Source: an uncultured Pelagibacteraceae bacterium (GTDB lineage Bacteria; Pseudomonadota; Alphaproteobacteria; Pelagibacterales; Pelagibacteraceae). Taken from it: 64,000 nt of DNA. The notes beneath the pieces were generated by a model. It worked only from the letters and a program-made list of their open reading frames with translations, was not told the origin of the DNA and made no database searches. Location: assembly GCA_902570915.1 (NCBI GenBank), contig CACGAB010000002.1, forward strand, positions 1-64,000, read 5' to 3'. Within the stretch, counting starts at the first letter, position 1. Each line of letters starts with the position of its first letter. The position numbers were made by a program, and so were the translations under genes. Below are positions 43,560 through 56,352 of this stretch, piece after piece.

Positions 43560-44496
43560 AATTTTTAATCTTGCTCTTTATATATCCTGATATTCTATCA
43601 GTTTCATTAAGTTTTTCATATTTCCAATTATCTACTTTATGATTTAGATCTCTAATAATATTAAGTCCTTTAAACATTTCAAAAAATTTTTTAAATCTAT
43701 CGTTATTTTTTACGTGTGGCATATGCGCTACATAAATCGGTTTACCAGTAATTGCTGCTTCAGAAATCATAGATGTAGAGTCACAAGTAACAACTATATG
43801 ATCTGCAAGTCTTAAGGATGATAGGTACGCTTTTTTATCAATATCAGTAATGACAACTTGGTTTTCATCAAAATAATTTTTTGCTTTTTCAATTATCTTT
43901 TTAGGAGTTCGCATTGAGGGAATTAAGATCAACTGATATCCATTATTTAAAAAATTTTGTTTAATCTTATAAAAAATATTCTCTATTTCTGTCTCCTTAT
44001 AATCATAATATTTATTAGGTCCTCCAACTATTAGAGTAACTATTTTTTCTTTATTTATTCTAGGCTTCAAATAAGAAATATTTTCATCTAATTCTCTCTC
44101 TGTTAAATAATGAATAGCTCCTTTGCTAGAAATGACATTTTCTCCTATCAAACCATCGTGTTCAGGAGCCACTACAAAATCAAAATTAGATAATGAAACC
44201 TTTGGATCTTGGATATGAATAATAGTAATTTTATCTTTAAATTTTTTTTTTAAAAAAAGTGATGGAATAACGCTTTTTCGGCCACAAGAAATAACAACAT
44301 TAAAATTATTATCAATTTTGTTTTTAAATACAAAATCATGTATTGGAGTAATTTTTGGAGGAATAAGCTTCCAAAAATTATTAAGTTCAATTTTTTCGTG
44401 TATAAAATCAAGATCTAAAGCTTTGGCTAGTCCTTCAACCTGACTAATCATGCCATGCATACCTTCGGTCAATAATAAACCTTTTAATTTAGTCAT
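43546..44496 (-). CDS. ELM1-like (mitochondrial fission ELM1 / DUF1022) glycosyltransferase-fold protein
   Basis: 316 residues. The sequence matches the ELM1/DUF1022 family known from alphaproteobacteria and mitochondria: GLLLTEGMHGMISQVEGLAKAL, VISCGRKSVIPSLFLKK, IHIQDPKVSLSNFDFVVAPEHDGL, VGGPNKYY and VTCDSTSMISEAAITGKPIYVAHM. The fold is glycosyltransferase-B-like; the bacterial function is not established. Divergent from trxB with only a 21-bp spacer. Possible envelope sugar role, supported only by the neighbouring oxygenase. Confidence 0.85.
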   Translation of the reverse strand: MTKLKGLLLTEGMHGMISQVEGLAKALDLDFIHEKIELNNFWKLIPPKITPIHDFVFKNKIDNNFNVVISCGRKSVIPSLFLKKKFKDKITIIHIQDPKVSLSNFDFVVAPEHDGLIGENVISSKGAIHYLTERELDENISYLKPRINKEKIVTLIVGGPNKYYDYKETEIENIFYKIKQNFLNNGYQLILIPSMRTPKKIIEKAKNYFDENQVVITDIDKKAYLSSLRLADHIVVTCDSTSMISEAAITGKPIYVAHMPHVKNNDRFKKFFEMFKGLNIIRDLNHKVDNWKYEKLNETDRISGYIKSKIKNYDIS

Positions 44497-44517
44497 TAAT
44501 CACTATATAGCTTTCAT

Positions 44518-45462
44518 ATGAGTCAAAATCCAACTAAACACACAAAAGTGTTGATAATTGGATCTGGTCCAGCCGGATACACTGCAGCAGTTTATGCAGC
44601 AAGAGCAATGCTTAACCCTATCTTAGTTTACGGCTCAGAACCAGGCGGACAGCTCACCACAACCACAGACGTTGAAAATTATCCAGGATTTGCTGATGTA
44701 ATTCAAGGGCCTTGGCTGATGGATCAAATGAAAGAGCAAGCTAAAGCTGTTGGAACTGAGATGATAGAGGATCACATTAGTTCAGTAAATTTAAAAACTT
44801 CTCCTTTTGAAGCTATGGGTGATACTGGACAGAAATACACTGCTGACAGCATTATTATTTCAACTGGTGCCCAAGCAAGATGGCTAAATTTAAAATCTGA
44901 ACAAGACTTTAGAGGATTTGGTGTTTCAGCGTGTGCTACTTGTGATGGATTTTTCTTCAAAGATAAAGAAGTTGCTGTTGTGGGCGGTGGAAATGCAGCT
45001 GTCGAAGAGGCGATGTTTCTGACAAAATTTGCTTCAAAAGTAAAATTAATTCACAGACGAGACAGTTTAAGAGCAGAAAAAATGCTTCAAAAAAAATTAA
45101 TGGCAAATAAGAAAATTGAAATTATGTGGGACTCTGTCGTAGAAGATATTGTCGGAGACAAGGACCCTAAGAATGTCAAAGGAATTAAAGTAAAAAATGT
45201 AAAAACAAACAAAATTGAAGAAATTAAATTAGACGGAGTTTTTATTGCCATCGGACATGATCCAGCTACACAATTATTTAAAGACCAACTCAAAATGGAT
45301 AAAGAGGGTTATTTAATTACTAAACCAGATTCTACAGAAACAAATATTCCTGGTGTTTATGCAGCTGGCGATGTTAAAGATAAAACATTTAGACAAGCAG
45401 TAACTGCAGCTGGAATGGGTTGTATGGCAGCTTTGGAAGCTGAAAAATTTTTATCACATTAA
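44518..45462 (+). CDS. trxB: Thioredoxin reductase
   Basis: 314 residues, typical length. FAD-binding GSGPAGYTAAVYAARA, redox-active CATCDG at about residue 140, NADPH-binding GGGNAAVEEAMFL and HRRDSLRA, and the C-terminal FAD motif GVYAAGDVKDKTFRQAVTAAGMGC are all present. It reduces thioredoxin with NADPH. The next gene starts 1 bp after the stop. Confidence 0.97.
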   Translation: MSQNPTKHTKVLIIGSGPAGYTAAVYAARAMLNPILVYGSEPGGQLTTTTDVENYPGFADVIQGPWLMDQMKEQAKAVGTEMIEDHISSVNLKTSPFEAMGDTGQKYTADSIIISTGAQARWLNLKSEQDFRGFGVSACATCDGFFFKDKEVAVVGGGNAAVEEAMFLTKFASKVKLIHRRDSLRAEKMLQKKLMANKKIEIMWDSVVEDIVGDKDPKNVKGIKVKNVKTNKIEEIKLDGVFIAIGHDPATQLFKDQLKMDKEGYLITKPDSTETNIPGVYAAGDVKDKTFRQAVTAAGMGCMAALEAEKFLSH

Positions 45463-45463
45463 C

Positions 45464-46411
45464 GTGAAAAATAATCTACATGTGTTTTTAGGTGCAACTG
45501 TAGCTGATGCTGCAGCGAGACCTTTACATTGGGTTTATAATCAAAAAAAACTGAATTCTTACATAAAGGGAAGAAAAGATTTCTCTTTCTTAAAAGAAAA
45601 TAAAAGTCCTTTTTATAATATTAAAACAGGTAAAGTTTCTGGATATAATGAAATTGGTCAGGTCATGTTCAAAACTCTGCTTGAGGGACATGATGATATC
45701 AACCAACGTTTTAAAAAAAATATTCTTAAAAATTTCGGCCCTGGAAGTATTTACTGGAGGAATCTAGGGCTTAGATCAAAGTATAAAAAAGTTAAAGACT
45801 GGCGTGGCATAGTTAAAGGACCCTGGATACATCAAAATGTAATAGAAACTATTAGAAATATTAAATTAAAAAAAAAAATAACGGGTGGAGTTAAAGTCAA
45901 TGAGTCTGATGGTTTTTGTGCAAGCCTTCCCTATTTTCTTTATGGTTTTGATTTGAAAAGTTTAAAGAAAATAATCTCAACCGTAACCGTTTCAAAAATA
46001 AGTCATAAGTATGCCTTAGCTAAATTTCATATAATAGACTTAGCTCTTAAAGGAGCGCGAAATCCAATAAATGAATTTGTCAAAAAATTTAGAAAAGATT
46101 CCAATTATAAGACTATCATTAATGACATAATCAAAATTAAAAAATTAAAATTAAGTTCTCACCCATCTGTTGTCAAAAAACTTGGTATGGCATGCAGCTA
46201 TCCTGGAACATTTAATAGTTCAATACATGCAATAATAAACTCAAAAAACTACAAAGATGCTATTTTAAAAACAATTAAGGCTGGTGGATGTAATTGCTCT
46301 AGAGCAAATTTTATTGGTGCGTATTTTACAGCATTAAAAGGATTAAACTCTGTTCCAAAATCTTGGATCAAAAAAACTCTCCCAGCAAAAAAAATTTTAA
46401 ATCAAAGATAA
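45464..46411 (+). CDS. ADP-ribosylglycohydrolase-family (J1-crystallin-like) protein
   Basis: 315 residues from a GTG start 1 bp after trxB. The N-terminus (FLGATVADAAARPLHWVYN) and C-terminus (KAGGCNCSRANFIGAYFTALKG) match the J1-crystallin-like branch of ADP-ribosylglycohydrolases. The acidic metal ligands usual in active family members are altered: the C-terminal region reads GGCNCSR where a GGDN-type sequence is common. Activity is therefore uncertain, and no partner ADP-ribosyltransferase is nearby. Coupling to trxB suggests only shared expression. Confidence 0.78.
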   Translation: MKNNLHVFLGATVADAAARPLHWVYNQKKLNSYIKGRKDFSFLKENKSPFYNIKTGKVSGYNEIGQVMFKTLLEGHDDINQRFKKNILKNFGPGSIYWRNLGLRSKYKKVKDWRGIVKGPWIHQNVIETIRNIKLKKKITGGVKVNESDGFCASLPYFLYGFDLKSLKKIISTVTVSKISHKYALAKFHIIDLALKGARNPINEFVKKFRKDSNYKTIINDIIKIKKLKLSSHPSVVKKLGMACSYPGTFNSSIHAIINSKNYKDAILKTIKAGGCNCSRANFIGAYFTALKGLNSVPKSWIKKTLPAKKILNQR

Positions 46412-46413
46412 AA

Positions 46414-49796
<3,383 letters not shown>

Positions 49797-49815
<19 letters not shown>

Positions 49816-50552
49816 TAATCACTGGAGGGGCAACTAGAATTGGCGCTGCAATAGCTGAAGAATTATCTGGCCCGAATATAGAAATAATTATCCATTACTA
49901 TAAATCAAAATCCAAGGCAGAGAAATTAAAGAGGAAATTGCAAAAATATGGAACAATTGTAAATTTAATTAAAGGTAACCTAAGCAAAGAAAAGGATATC
50001 TTAAAAATTATCAAATTTTCAAAATCCAAAATGAAATTTTTTGATTGCTTAATTAATAATGCCTCAATATTTGAGAATGACAAATTAGAAAATTTTAACT
50101 CAAAAAGTTGGGAGAAGCATCTTTCAACAAATCTTAAAGCCCCTGCTCTTTTGTCAAAAGAGTTTTCAAAGAATACTAGGGGCAAAAATAACAACATCAT
50201 AAATATTATTGACCAAAGAGTTTTTAAACTAACTCCATTTTTCTTCTCTTATACGCTAAGTAAAAGTGGACTTTATACATTAACAAAAACTAGCGCCATG
50301 AGTCTTGCGCCAAAAATACGTGTAAACGGTATAGCACCTGGTCCCACATTAAAGAATAAAAGACAATCAGATAAACATTTTAAAAAACAATATTTAGCAA
50401 CACCATTAAAACAACAAGTGGATGTTAAGGAAATATGTAAAGCTGTAAAATTTTTTATTGAAAATAGCTCTATTACAGGTCAAGTTTTGGCAATTGATAG
50501 TGGTCAAAATTTGAATTGGCAAACTCCCGATGTTATAGGTAGCAAAGAATGA
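49797..50552 (+). CDS. Short-chain dehydrogenase/reductase, FolM/pteridine reductase-like
   Basis: 251 residues from a GTG start inside the uvrB 3' end. Cofactor-binding [26 protein letters not shown] and catalytic Y-x3-K in [10 protein letters not shown] are present, with PGPTL following. The TGGATRIG N-terminus and the folB gene nearby point to a dihydromonapterin or pteridine reductase-type enzyme in folate metabolism, but the SDR family is broad and this is an inference. It overlaps the next gene by 4 bp. Confidence 0.82.
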
Positions 50553-51457
50553 GATTTTTAATTTTTACTGTCTCGCTATTCCTCGCAACAACTGTTTATG
50601 CTAATGATCATAATATAAACAAAAGTGGATTTTTATCAAAAAAATTATCAGTATCAGCTTTATCAAAAATAGATAACCCTGAAGAAAAAATTATTTTAAT
50701 TTACAACCATGGTCAAAATACTTTTGATGGCGCAAGCAACTCTTGTACCGATTATGGGCAAATTAGAAATCAAGGTTCACTTGTTGGCGAAAGAATAAAT
50801 GGAAAAGAAATTATGGTTTATAATCTTTGTACTCATAAAATAAAAGGTGATATGCCATTAAAATGGTGGATATCAAAAGATAAACCATATGTAGGAAAAA
50901 CAAAAATAGACAAAAGGGTTGAGGCTAATTTGCAATTAGTAAAACAACTAAATTCTTTAGGCGTTCCAAAAAATCAAATTTTTGTTACTGGACATTCTTG
51001 CGGAGGTCTTACAACTTTACTTTTTTTTTCGAGACATCCAAATGAAGCGGCTGGTGGAATAGCATATATGCAAGCATGTTTTGGCCAGCTTACAAAACAA
51101 TATAAAGTTAAAAAACTTGGAGCTGATAAAGCTTTAGAAAAATTCAAAAAAAAAAGACCCGGACCATATAAAGTTAGAGAAAAATTTAATGATGAAATTA
51201 AAAATTTGAAAGTACCGCTACTAGCCTTCACACATCCAAAAGATAATTATGAGGGATTACTATCAGACTGGCTGGAAGATATACCTGGCATGAAAAGAAT
51301 AGTTATCTCAGATGATTTTAAAATTAATGGGAAAAAATGTAAAAAGAAGGGAAAAAATCAGACAGATCCTATCAAGAAAGGGCATAATATGGACCAAGGT
51401 ACTTGTTTCCAGTATTATAATTCAGAAATAAAAAATTATATTAAATCAAGAATTTAG
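50549..51457 (+). CDS. Secreted alpha/beta hydrolase-like protein
   Basis: 302 residues with a signal peptide (FLIFTVSLFLATTVYA). The fold is suggested by IILIYNHGQNTFDGA, the nucleophile elbow VTGHSCGGLTT (GxSxG) and a possible late catalytic acid and His (FTHPKDNYEG, IKKGHNMDQGTC). Several cysteines suggest disulfides in the periplasm. The substrate is unknown. It is tightly packed between the SDR gene (4 bp overlap) and folB (3 bp gap), although the product is periplasmic. Confidence 0.72.
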   Translation: MRFLIFTVSLFLATTVYANDHNINKSGFLSKKLSVSALSKIDNPEEKIILIYNHGQNTFDGASNSCTDYGQIRNQGSLVGERINGKEIMVYNLCTHKIKGDMPLKWWISKDKPYVGKTKIDKRVEANLQLVKQLNSLGVPKNQIFVTGHSCGGLTTLLFFSRHPNEAAGGIAYMQACFGQLTKQYKVKKLGADKALEKFKKKRPGPYKVREKFNDEIKNLKVPLLAFTHPKDNYEGLLSDWLEDIPGMKRIVISDDFKINGKKCKKKGKNQTDPIKKGHNMDQGTCFQYYNSEIKNYIKSRI

Positions 51458-51460
51458 CTG

Positions 51461-51886
51461 ATGGCAAAAAATAATTTTAAAATTGTTAAGATTAATAAAA
51501 CAAAATCTCTTTTTAATTACGAAAAAAAAATTTTAATCAACGAACTAATTTTAGATTTAAAACTTGGTTATTATGATTTTGAGAAAGTTAAAGCACAAAA
51601 AATAAAATTTAGCTTAGAAATAGATTATGAAGACAAAAAACCAACTAATGATAAGGATATTAAATCAATTGTAAACTATGGCACGGTGGTAAAATTAATA
51701 AAGAACTTAGTAAAAAAGAAACATTATAATTTTTTAGAGACATTGGCTGAGGCTGTATTTGATGAACTATTTAAAGACCAGAGAATAGGTAAAATAACTT
51801 TAAAAATTGAGAAACTAGAAATCTTAAAAAATTGCTCATCTGTTGGAATTCAAATTTCAAAAAAAAGAAGTCATGATAAGCTCTGA
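51461..51886 (+). CDS. folB: Dihydroneopterin aldolase
   Basis: 141 residues. The folB pattern is visible: a [21 protein letters not shown] segment with the active-site Glu, [13 protein letters not shown], the substrate-binding [14 protein letters not shown], and [19 protein letters not shown], which carries the lysine region. It forms 6-hydroxymethyl-dihydropterin in folate synthesis. A short N-terminal extension of about 20 residues precedes the conserved core. It overlaps uvrC by 14 bp. Confidence 0.85.
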   Translation: MAKNNFKIVKINKTKSLFNYEKKILINELILDLKLGYYDFEKVKAQKIKFSLEIDYEDKKPTNDKDIKSIVNYGTVVKLIKNLVKKKHYNFLETLAEAVFDELFKDQRIGKITLKIEKLEILKNCSSVGIQISKKRSHDKL

Positions 51887-53708
51887 AATTGGAAAAGAAG
51901 TTATTAAAAAAGAACTTTCATTAATTCCAAAACTACCTGGCGTTTACCGAATGTTGAATGAAAAAGAAGAAATTCTTTATGTTGGAAAAGCTAAAAATTT
52001 ACCAAATAGATTAAAAAGTTATATCTCCGAAAAAAATCACATTATTCGAACAGAAAGAATGTTGTCCCAAACAAGGAAACTTGAGGTCACAACAACATCT
52101 AACGAAAGTGAAGCTCTACTTTTAGAGGCAAATTTAATTAAAAAATATAAACCTAAATTCAACATACTTTTAAGAGATGATAAATCTTTTCCATTCATAT
52201 TTATTGGCAATAAAGATAAATGGCCCCAAATTAAAAGACATAGAGGAAAGAAAACTAAAGAGGGATTTTATTTTGGCCCTTTTGCCTCCGCCGGTTCTGC
52301 AAATTGGACCATTAAAATGATACAAAAAATTTTTCATTTGAGAGTTTGTGATGATACTGTTTTTAAAAATAGAGAGAGACCTTGTATTTTATATCAAATC
52401 AAAAGATGTTCTGCTCCATGTGTTGATTATATAAAAAAAGAGGATTATCAACAAACAGTAAAGGACGCGATTGAGTTTGTTTCTGGTAAGTCGAGAAGAA
52501 TTCAAAAAAATTTATCAGATCAAATGGAAAAGGCTAGTGAGGATTTAGATTTTGAAAAAGCAGTAATTCTTAGAGATAGAATAAAGTCTTTAAATATAAT
52601 TCAATCATCTCAGAGAATAAATGAAGCCAATCTTGTAGAAGCAGATGTAATTGCTGGCTATAAGGAGTCTGGTAAAACTTGCATTCAAGTATTTTTTTAC
52701 AGGTCAAAACAAAATTGGGGTAATCAGTCCTTTTTCCCAAAACATGATCCTGATGAAAAATTAAGTAACATTTTAAATTCTTTCATTTCTCAATTTTATG
52801 AAAATAAAAGTGTTCCTTCCTCAATAATTTTATCTGAGGAAATAAAAGAAAAAACTTTAATTGAAAAAACTTTGTCCCAGAAGGAAAATAAACAGATACT
52901 TATTTCTGTAGCAAAAAAAGGAGCAAAATTAAAAGTTATTAATCAAGCTATTAAAAACGCAAAAGATAGCCTTAATAGAAAACTATATGAAAGCCAAAAT
53001 AATCGAGAGTTATTCGACTCGGTAGCGAATAAATTTAATTTAGAAACAAATATCAATCTCATAGAGGTGTACGATAATAGTCATATTCAAGGAACAAATA
53101 GCGTTGGTGCTTTAATTGCTTATGGTGATGAAGGATTTATCAAAAAAAGATACAGAAAATTTAATATAAAAATAAAAAAAAATGAGCAAGATGACTATGG
53201 AATGATGAAAGAAGTCTTAACAAGAAGGTTTAAAAGAGCTATTCAAGAAAAAGATAATTACCTTACTTTTCCTGACTTAGTTTTAATAGATGGCGGAAAA
53301 GGCCAATATTCAGTTGCAAGAGAAAGTTTAAATGAGTTAGGACTTCATGATATCCCCGTTATTGCCATAGCTAAAGGCAAATTTAGAAATAGTGGAAACG
53401 AGACATTTTTTCATAATGGTAAAGAATATAAATTTGCAAAAAATGATCCTACCCTTTTTTTTCTCCAAAGAATTAGAGATGAATCTCACAGATTTGCAAT
53501 AAGTGCCCATAGATCTAAACGAAAAAAGAGTTTGAGTAAGTCCCTTTTAGATCAAATAGATGGTATTGGAATGATTAGAAAAAGAGCATTGCTTAATCAT
53601 TTTGGCTCTGCGAGAGCAGTTGAATCTGCAAGTCTTGATGAAATTAAATCTGTTGATGGTGTAGAAGAAAAAGTTGCTAAAAAGATATATAACTTTTTTC
53701 ATGAATAA
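51873..53708 (+). CDS. uvrC: Excinuclease ABC subunit C
   Basis: About 611 residues from ATG 51873 ([10 protein letters not shown]); the track start at TTG 51843 is within folB and adds ten residues without support. GIY-YIG nuclease at the N-terminus ([23 protein letters not shown]), UVR motif ([17 protein letters not shown]), RNase H-like endonuclease half ([32 protein letters not shown]) and helix-hairpin-helix end ([18 protein letters not shown]) are all present. It makes both incisions in excision repair. Confidence 0.96.
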   Translation: MISSEIGKEVIKKELSLIPKLPGVYRMLNEKEEILYVGKAKNLPNRLKSYISEKNHIIRTERMLSQTRKLEVTTTSNESEALLLEANLIKKYKPKFNILLRDDKSFPFIFIGNKDKWPQIKRHRGKKTKEGFYFGPFASAGSANWTIKMIQKIFHLRVCDDTVFKNRERPCILYQIKRCSAPCVDYIKKEDYQQTVKDAIEFVSGKSRRIQKNLSDQMEKASEDLDFEKAVILRDRIKSLNIIQSSQRINEANLVEADVIAGYKESGKTCIQVFFYRSKQNWGNQSFFPKHDPDEKLSNILNSFISQFYENKSVPSSIILSEEIKEKTLIEKTLSQKENKQILISVAKKGAKLKVINQAIKNAKDSLNRKLYESQNNRELFDSVANKFNLETNINLIEVYDNSHIQGTNSVGALIAYGDEGFIKKRYRKFNIKIKKNEQDDYGMMKEVLTRRFKRAIQEKDNYLTFPDLVLIDGGKGQYSVARESLNELGLHDIPVIAIAKGKFRNSGNETFFHNGKEYKFAKNDPTLFFLQRIRDESHRFAISAHRSKRKKSLSKSLLDQIDGIGMIRKRALLNHFGSARAVESASLDEIKSVDGVEEKVAKKIYNFFHE

Positions 53709-53716
53709 AAATAAAA

Positions 53717-54301
53717 ATGCTTAAGAAAATACCTAATATATTGACCATTGGAAGAATTTTGATTGTTCCATTTTTTGTTTTAGCATTTTACCTTCCTGGT
53801 TTTTATGGTGACTTTACTGCATTAATTCTTTTTTTAGTCGCATCATTTACTGATTTTTTAGATGGTATGTTAGCTAGATTGCTTGGAGAGGAATCTAAGC
53901 TGGGTGAGTTATTAGACCCAATCGCTGACAAGATAATTGTCGCTGCAGCTCTTATTCTTTTAGTAATGGATGGTACTATTCGAAATTATGAAGTTATTGC
54001 AGCTATAATAATTCTAACACGTGAAATATTAGTTTCTGGTCTAAGAGAATTTTTAGCTAAAGGAAAAATTAAACTTCCTGTTTCAAATTTAGCTAAATTG
54101 AAAACTGTTTTACAGATGGTTTCGATTGCTCTTTTACTTTCAGGTGATACTGGAAATAAAATTATAAATTTTCAAGATTATAATGCTCAAACAATCGGAA
54201 TCGTTTTGTTATGGCTCTCCGCAGCTTTAACACTTTTTACTGGGTATGAATATATGCGGAAAGGAATTGATCATGCAATTTCAGAGGATAATAAGGATTA
54301 G
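53717..54301 (+). CDS. pgsA: CDP-diacylglycerol-glycerol-3-phosphate 3-phosphatidyltransferase
   Basis: 194 residues, a polytopic membrane enzyme with the CDP-alcohol phosphotransferase motif DFLDGMLARLLG...LGELLDPIADK. It makes phosphatidylglycerol phosphate. It follows uvrC by 8 bp, an order seen in alphaproteobacteria, and ends 4 bp inside the convergent ilvE stop. Confidence 0.94.
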   Translation: MLKKIPNILTIGRILIVPFFVLAFYLPGFYGDFTALILFLVASFTDFLDGMLARLLGEESKLGELLDPIADKIIVAAALILLVMDGTIRNYEVIAAIIILTREILVSGLREFLAKGKIKLPVSNLAKLKTVLQMVSIALLLSGDTGNKIINFQDYNAQTIGIVLLWLSAALTLFTGYEYMRKGIDHAISEDNKD

Positions 54302-55179
54302 GCTGCTTTTTTCTTCTTTACTAAAGTTTGATAGCTCTCATTAAGATTAATTATCATATCACAAACTTTGTATTGGTTTTCAGCGATGCAAGATACTGGA
54401 GTTACCTCTGCAGCTGTACCGGTTAAAAAACATCCAACAAAATTTGGAAGTTCATTTGGATTTATTTTTCTTTCGTGAACTTTTATATTCTTAGATTTTG
54501 CAATCTCAATTACAGTCCTTCTTGTGATACCATCTAAAAATGAGTCAGGTATTGGAGTATGTAGCTCTCCTTTTTTATCTTTAAAAAATATATTTGCCCC
54601 TGTTGCCTCGGCAACATTTCCCTCATAATCTAACATCAATGAGTCTGTATATCCTTGTTTTTCAGCTTCATGCTTTGAAAGAGTGCAGATCATATAAAGT
54701 CCTGATGCTTTTGTATCCCAAGGTATAGTATCTGGTGCGGGTCTTCGCCACTTGGATATATTTAATTTTATACCTTCTACTTTAAGCTTTGGATCGAAAT
54801 AAGATCCCCACTCCCAAGTGGCTATTGCGACATGAATTTTTGTATGCTGGGCAGATATAGCCATCATTTCACTTCCTCGCCAAGCAACTGGCCTAACATA
54901 TCCATTTTCAACCTTTTGTGTTGCTATTATTTTTTTACTAGCTGAATTGATTTCATCTTCTGTATAAGGAATTTCAAAACCCATTCTTTTTGCTGAATAA
55001 AATAATCTTGATGTGTGCTCCTCTAGTTTAAAGATTGAACCATCATAAACACGCTCTCCCTCAAAAACACAACTCGCATAATGTAAACCATGACTTAAAA
55101 CGTGCAATTTAACGTCTGACCAATCTACTAAACCGCCATTGTACCATATTTTTCCTGATCTTTTATCGTAAGGTATCAT
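54298..55179 (-). CDS. ilvE: Branched-chain amino acid aminotransferase
   Basis: 293 residues, fold type IV PLP enzyme. Start motif VHVLSHGLHYASCVFEGERVYDG-like (read KLHVLSHGLHYASCVFEGER), the PLP lysine in WDTKASGLYM, and GNVAEATGANIFF with FLDGITRRTVIEIA are as expected. It carries out the last step of Leu/Ile/Val synthesis. Ends in lysine-rich KKKKAA. Divergent from the MarR gene; the shared promoter must lie in 55180-55244. Confidence 0.93.
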   Translation of the reverse strand: MIPYDKRSGKIWYNGGLVDWSDVKLHVLSHGLHYASCVFEGERVYDGSIFKLEEHTSRLFYSAKRMGFEIPYTEDEINSASKKIIATQKVENGYVRPVAWRGSEMMAISAQHTKIHVAIATWEWGSYFDPKLKVEGIKLNISKWRRPAPDTIPWDTKASGLYMICTLSKHEAEKQGYTDSLMLDYEGNVAEATGANIFFKDKKGELHTPIPDSFLDGITRRTVIEIAKSKNIKVHERKINPNELPNFVGCFLTGTAAEVTPVSCIAENQYKVCDMIINLNESYQTLVKKKKAA

Positions 55180-55244
55180 GTATGAAATATTTATTTTTAA
55201 AAAATATCTTTGTATCTTTAATATGTCAATATAACTTACCTATT

Positions 55245-55682
55245 ATGAAAGAACTTTTGTATCTAAAAGACGACCAATTAAAAGATCTGATTGAGAAATT
55301 ATTTGTAGGCTATAGAGAAACCTTTTCAGACTCAAAGAAAATTCTGGATAAGTACTCAATTGGTTTAGCTCACCAAAAAGTTATACATTTACTATCAATG
55401 TATGAGGGTATTTCAATTTCTAAATTACTCAAAAAACTTAAAGTAACAAAACAGAGTTTAAATAGGGTATTAAAAGATTTAATAAAACTTGAGATTATTG
55501 TTTTTAAAAAAGATGATTTAGATACAAGAATTAAACATGTTTATTTAAATGAAAAAGGTAAAAAAATTTTCGAGGAAATATTTTTGTTACAAAAAAAAAG
55601 AATTTATAACGCCCTTTTAGACTCAAGTTCTGAAGAGGTAATTAATTTTGATAAAGTCTTAAAAAAAATCATCAATGGATAA
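55245..55682 (+). CDS. MarR-family transcriptional regulator
   Basis: About 145 residues from ATG 55245 (MKELLYLKDDQL), typical MarR length. The track start at 55182 is 2 bp from the divergent ilvE start and would leave no promoter. Winged-helix motifs: SIGLAHQKVIHLLSMYEGISISKLLKKLKVTKQSLNRVLKDL and the wing KKDDLDTRIKHVYLNEKGKKI. The DxRxK-type wing (DTRIKHVYL) is characteristic. It overlaps the response regulator start by 8 bp, so it belongs to that operon. Confidence 0.87.
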   Translation: MKELLYLKDDQLKDLIEKLFVGYRETFSDSKKILDKYSIGLAHQKVIHLLSMYEGISISKLLKKLKVTKQSLNRVLKDLIKLEIIVFKKDDLDTRIKHVYLNEKGKKIFEEIFLLQKKRIYNALLDSSSEEVINFDKVLKKIING

Positions 55683-56352
55683 TTTTATTGCTCATATATT
55701 GGTTGTAGATGACGATGATGGAATAAGATCTTTAGTAAAAAAGTATCTAAATGAAAACAATTTTTTAATATCTACGGCAGAAAATGCAGAAGATGCTAAA
55801 AAAAAAATAGAATTAATAAAGTTTGATTTAATAATATTAGATATAATGATGCCAGGTAAAAGTGGATTAGAATTTATTCAAGAAAATAAAAAAAAGTTAG
55901 AGACTCCAATTATTTTATTGACTGCCAAAGGTGAACCAAGTGAAAGAATTGAGGGTTTAGAAATAGGAGCTGATGATTATTTGCCTAAACCTTTTGAACC
56001 CAGAGAATTAATTTTAAGAATTAAAAATATCCTAAATAAGACAAAAAAAGTTAGTCAAAAAAGAGTAATTGAATTTGATAAAATAAAAATTGATCTTAAT
56101 AAACTTGTGATTTTAAAGAATGATAAGGAATTTAAGATTAATAATACTGAAAAAGTTATATTAGAAAAAATGATTAATAATCCAGGCAAGACTTTTTCTA
56201 GAGAAAATATTGGTATACTAATTAATTTAGATAAAGAGAGATCTATAGACGTAATCATTACTAGATTGAGAAAAAAAATTGAGGATGATCCAAAAAATCC
56301 TAAATTTTTGCAAACTATGAGAGGGGCTGGGTATGTTTTATGGATTAAATAA
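55675..56352 (+). CDS. ompR: OmpR-family response regulator
   Basis: 225 residues. The receiver domain has DDDDG, the phosphoacceptor Asp in LIILDIMMPGKSG (about residue 55), the Thr in LLTAKG and the Lys in DYLPKPFEP. The C-terminal winged helix (TRLRKKIEDDPKNPKFLQTMRGAGYVL) is of OmpR/PhoB type. Its end overlaps the kinase start by 20 bp. The OmpR name follows the EnvZ-like partner; targets are unknown. Confidence 0.93.
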   Translation: MDNFIAHILVVDDDDGIRSLVKKYLNENNFLISTAENAEDAKKKIELIKFDLIILDIMMPGKSGLEFIQENKKKLETPIILLTAKGEPSERIEGLEIGADDYLPKPFEPRELILRIKNILNKTKKVSQKRVIEFDKIKIDLNKLVILKNDKEFKINNTEKVILEKMINNPGKTFSRENIGILINLDKERSIDVIITRLRKKIEDDPKNPKFLQTMRGAGYVLWIK

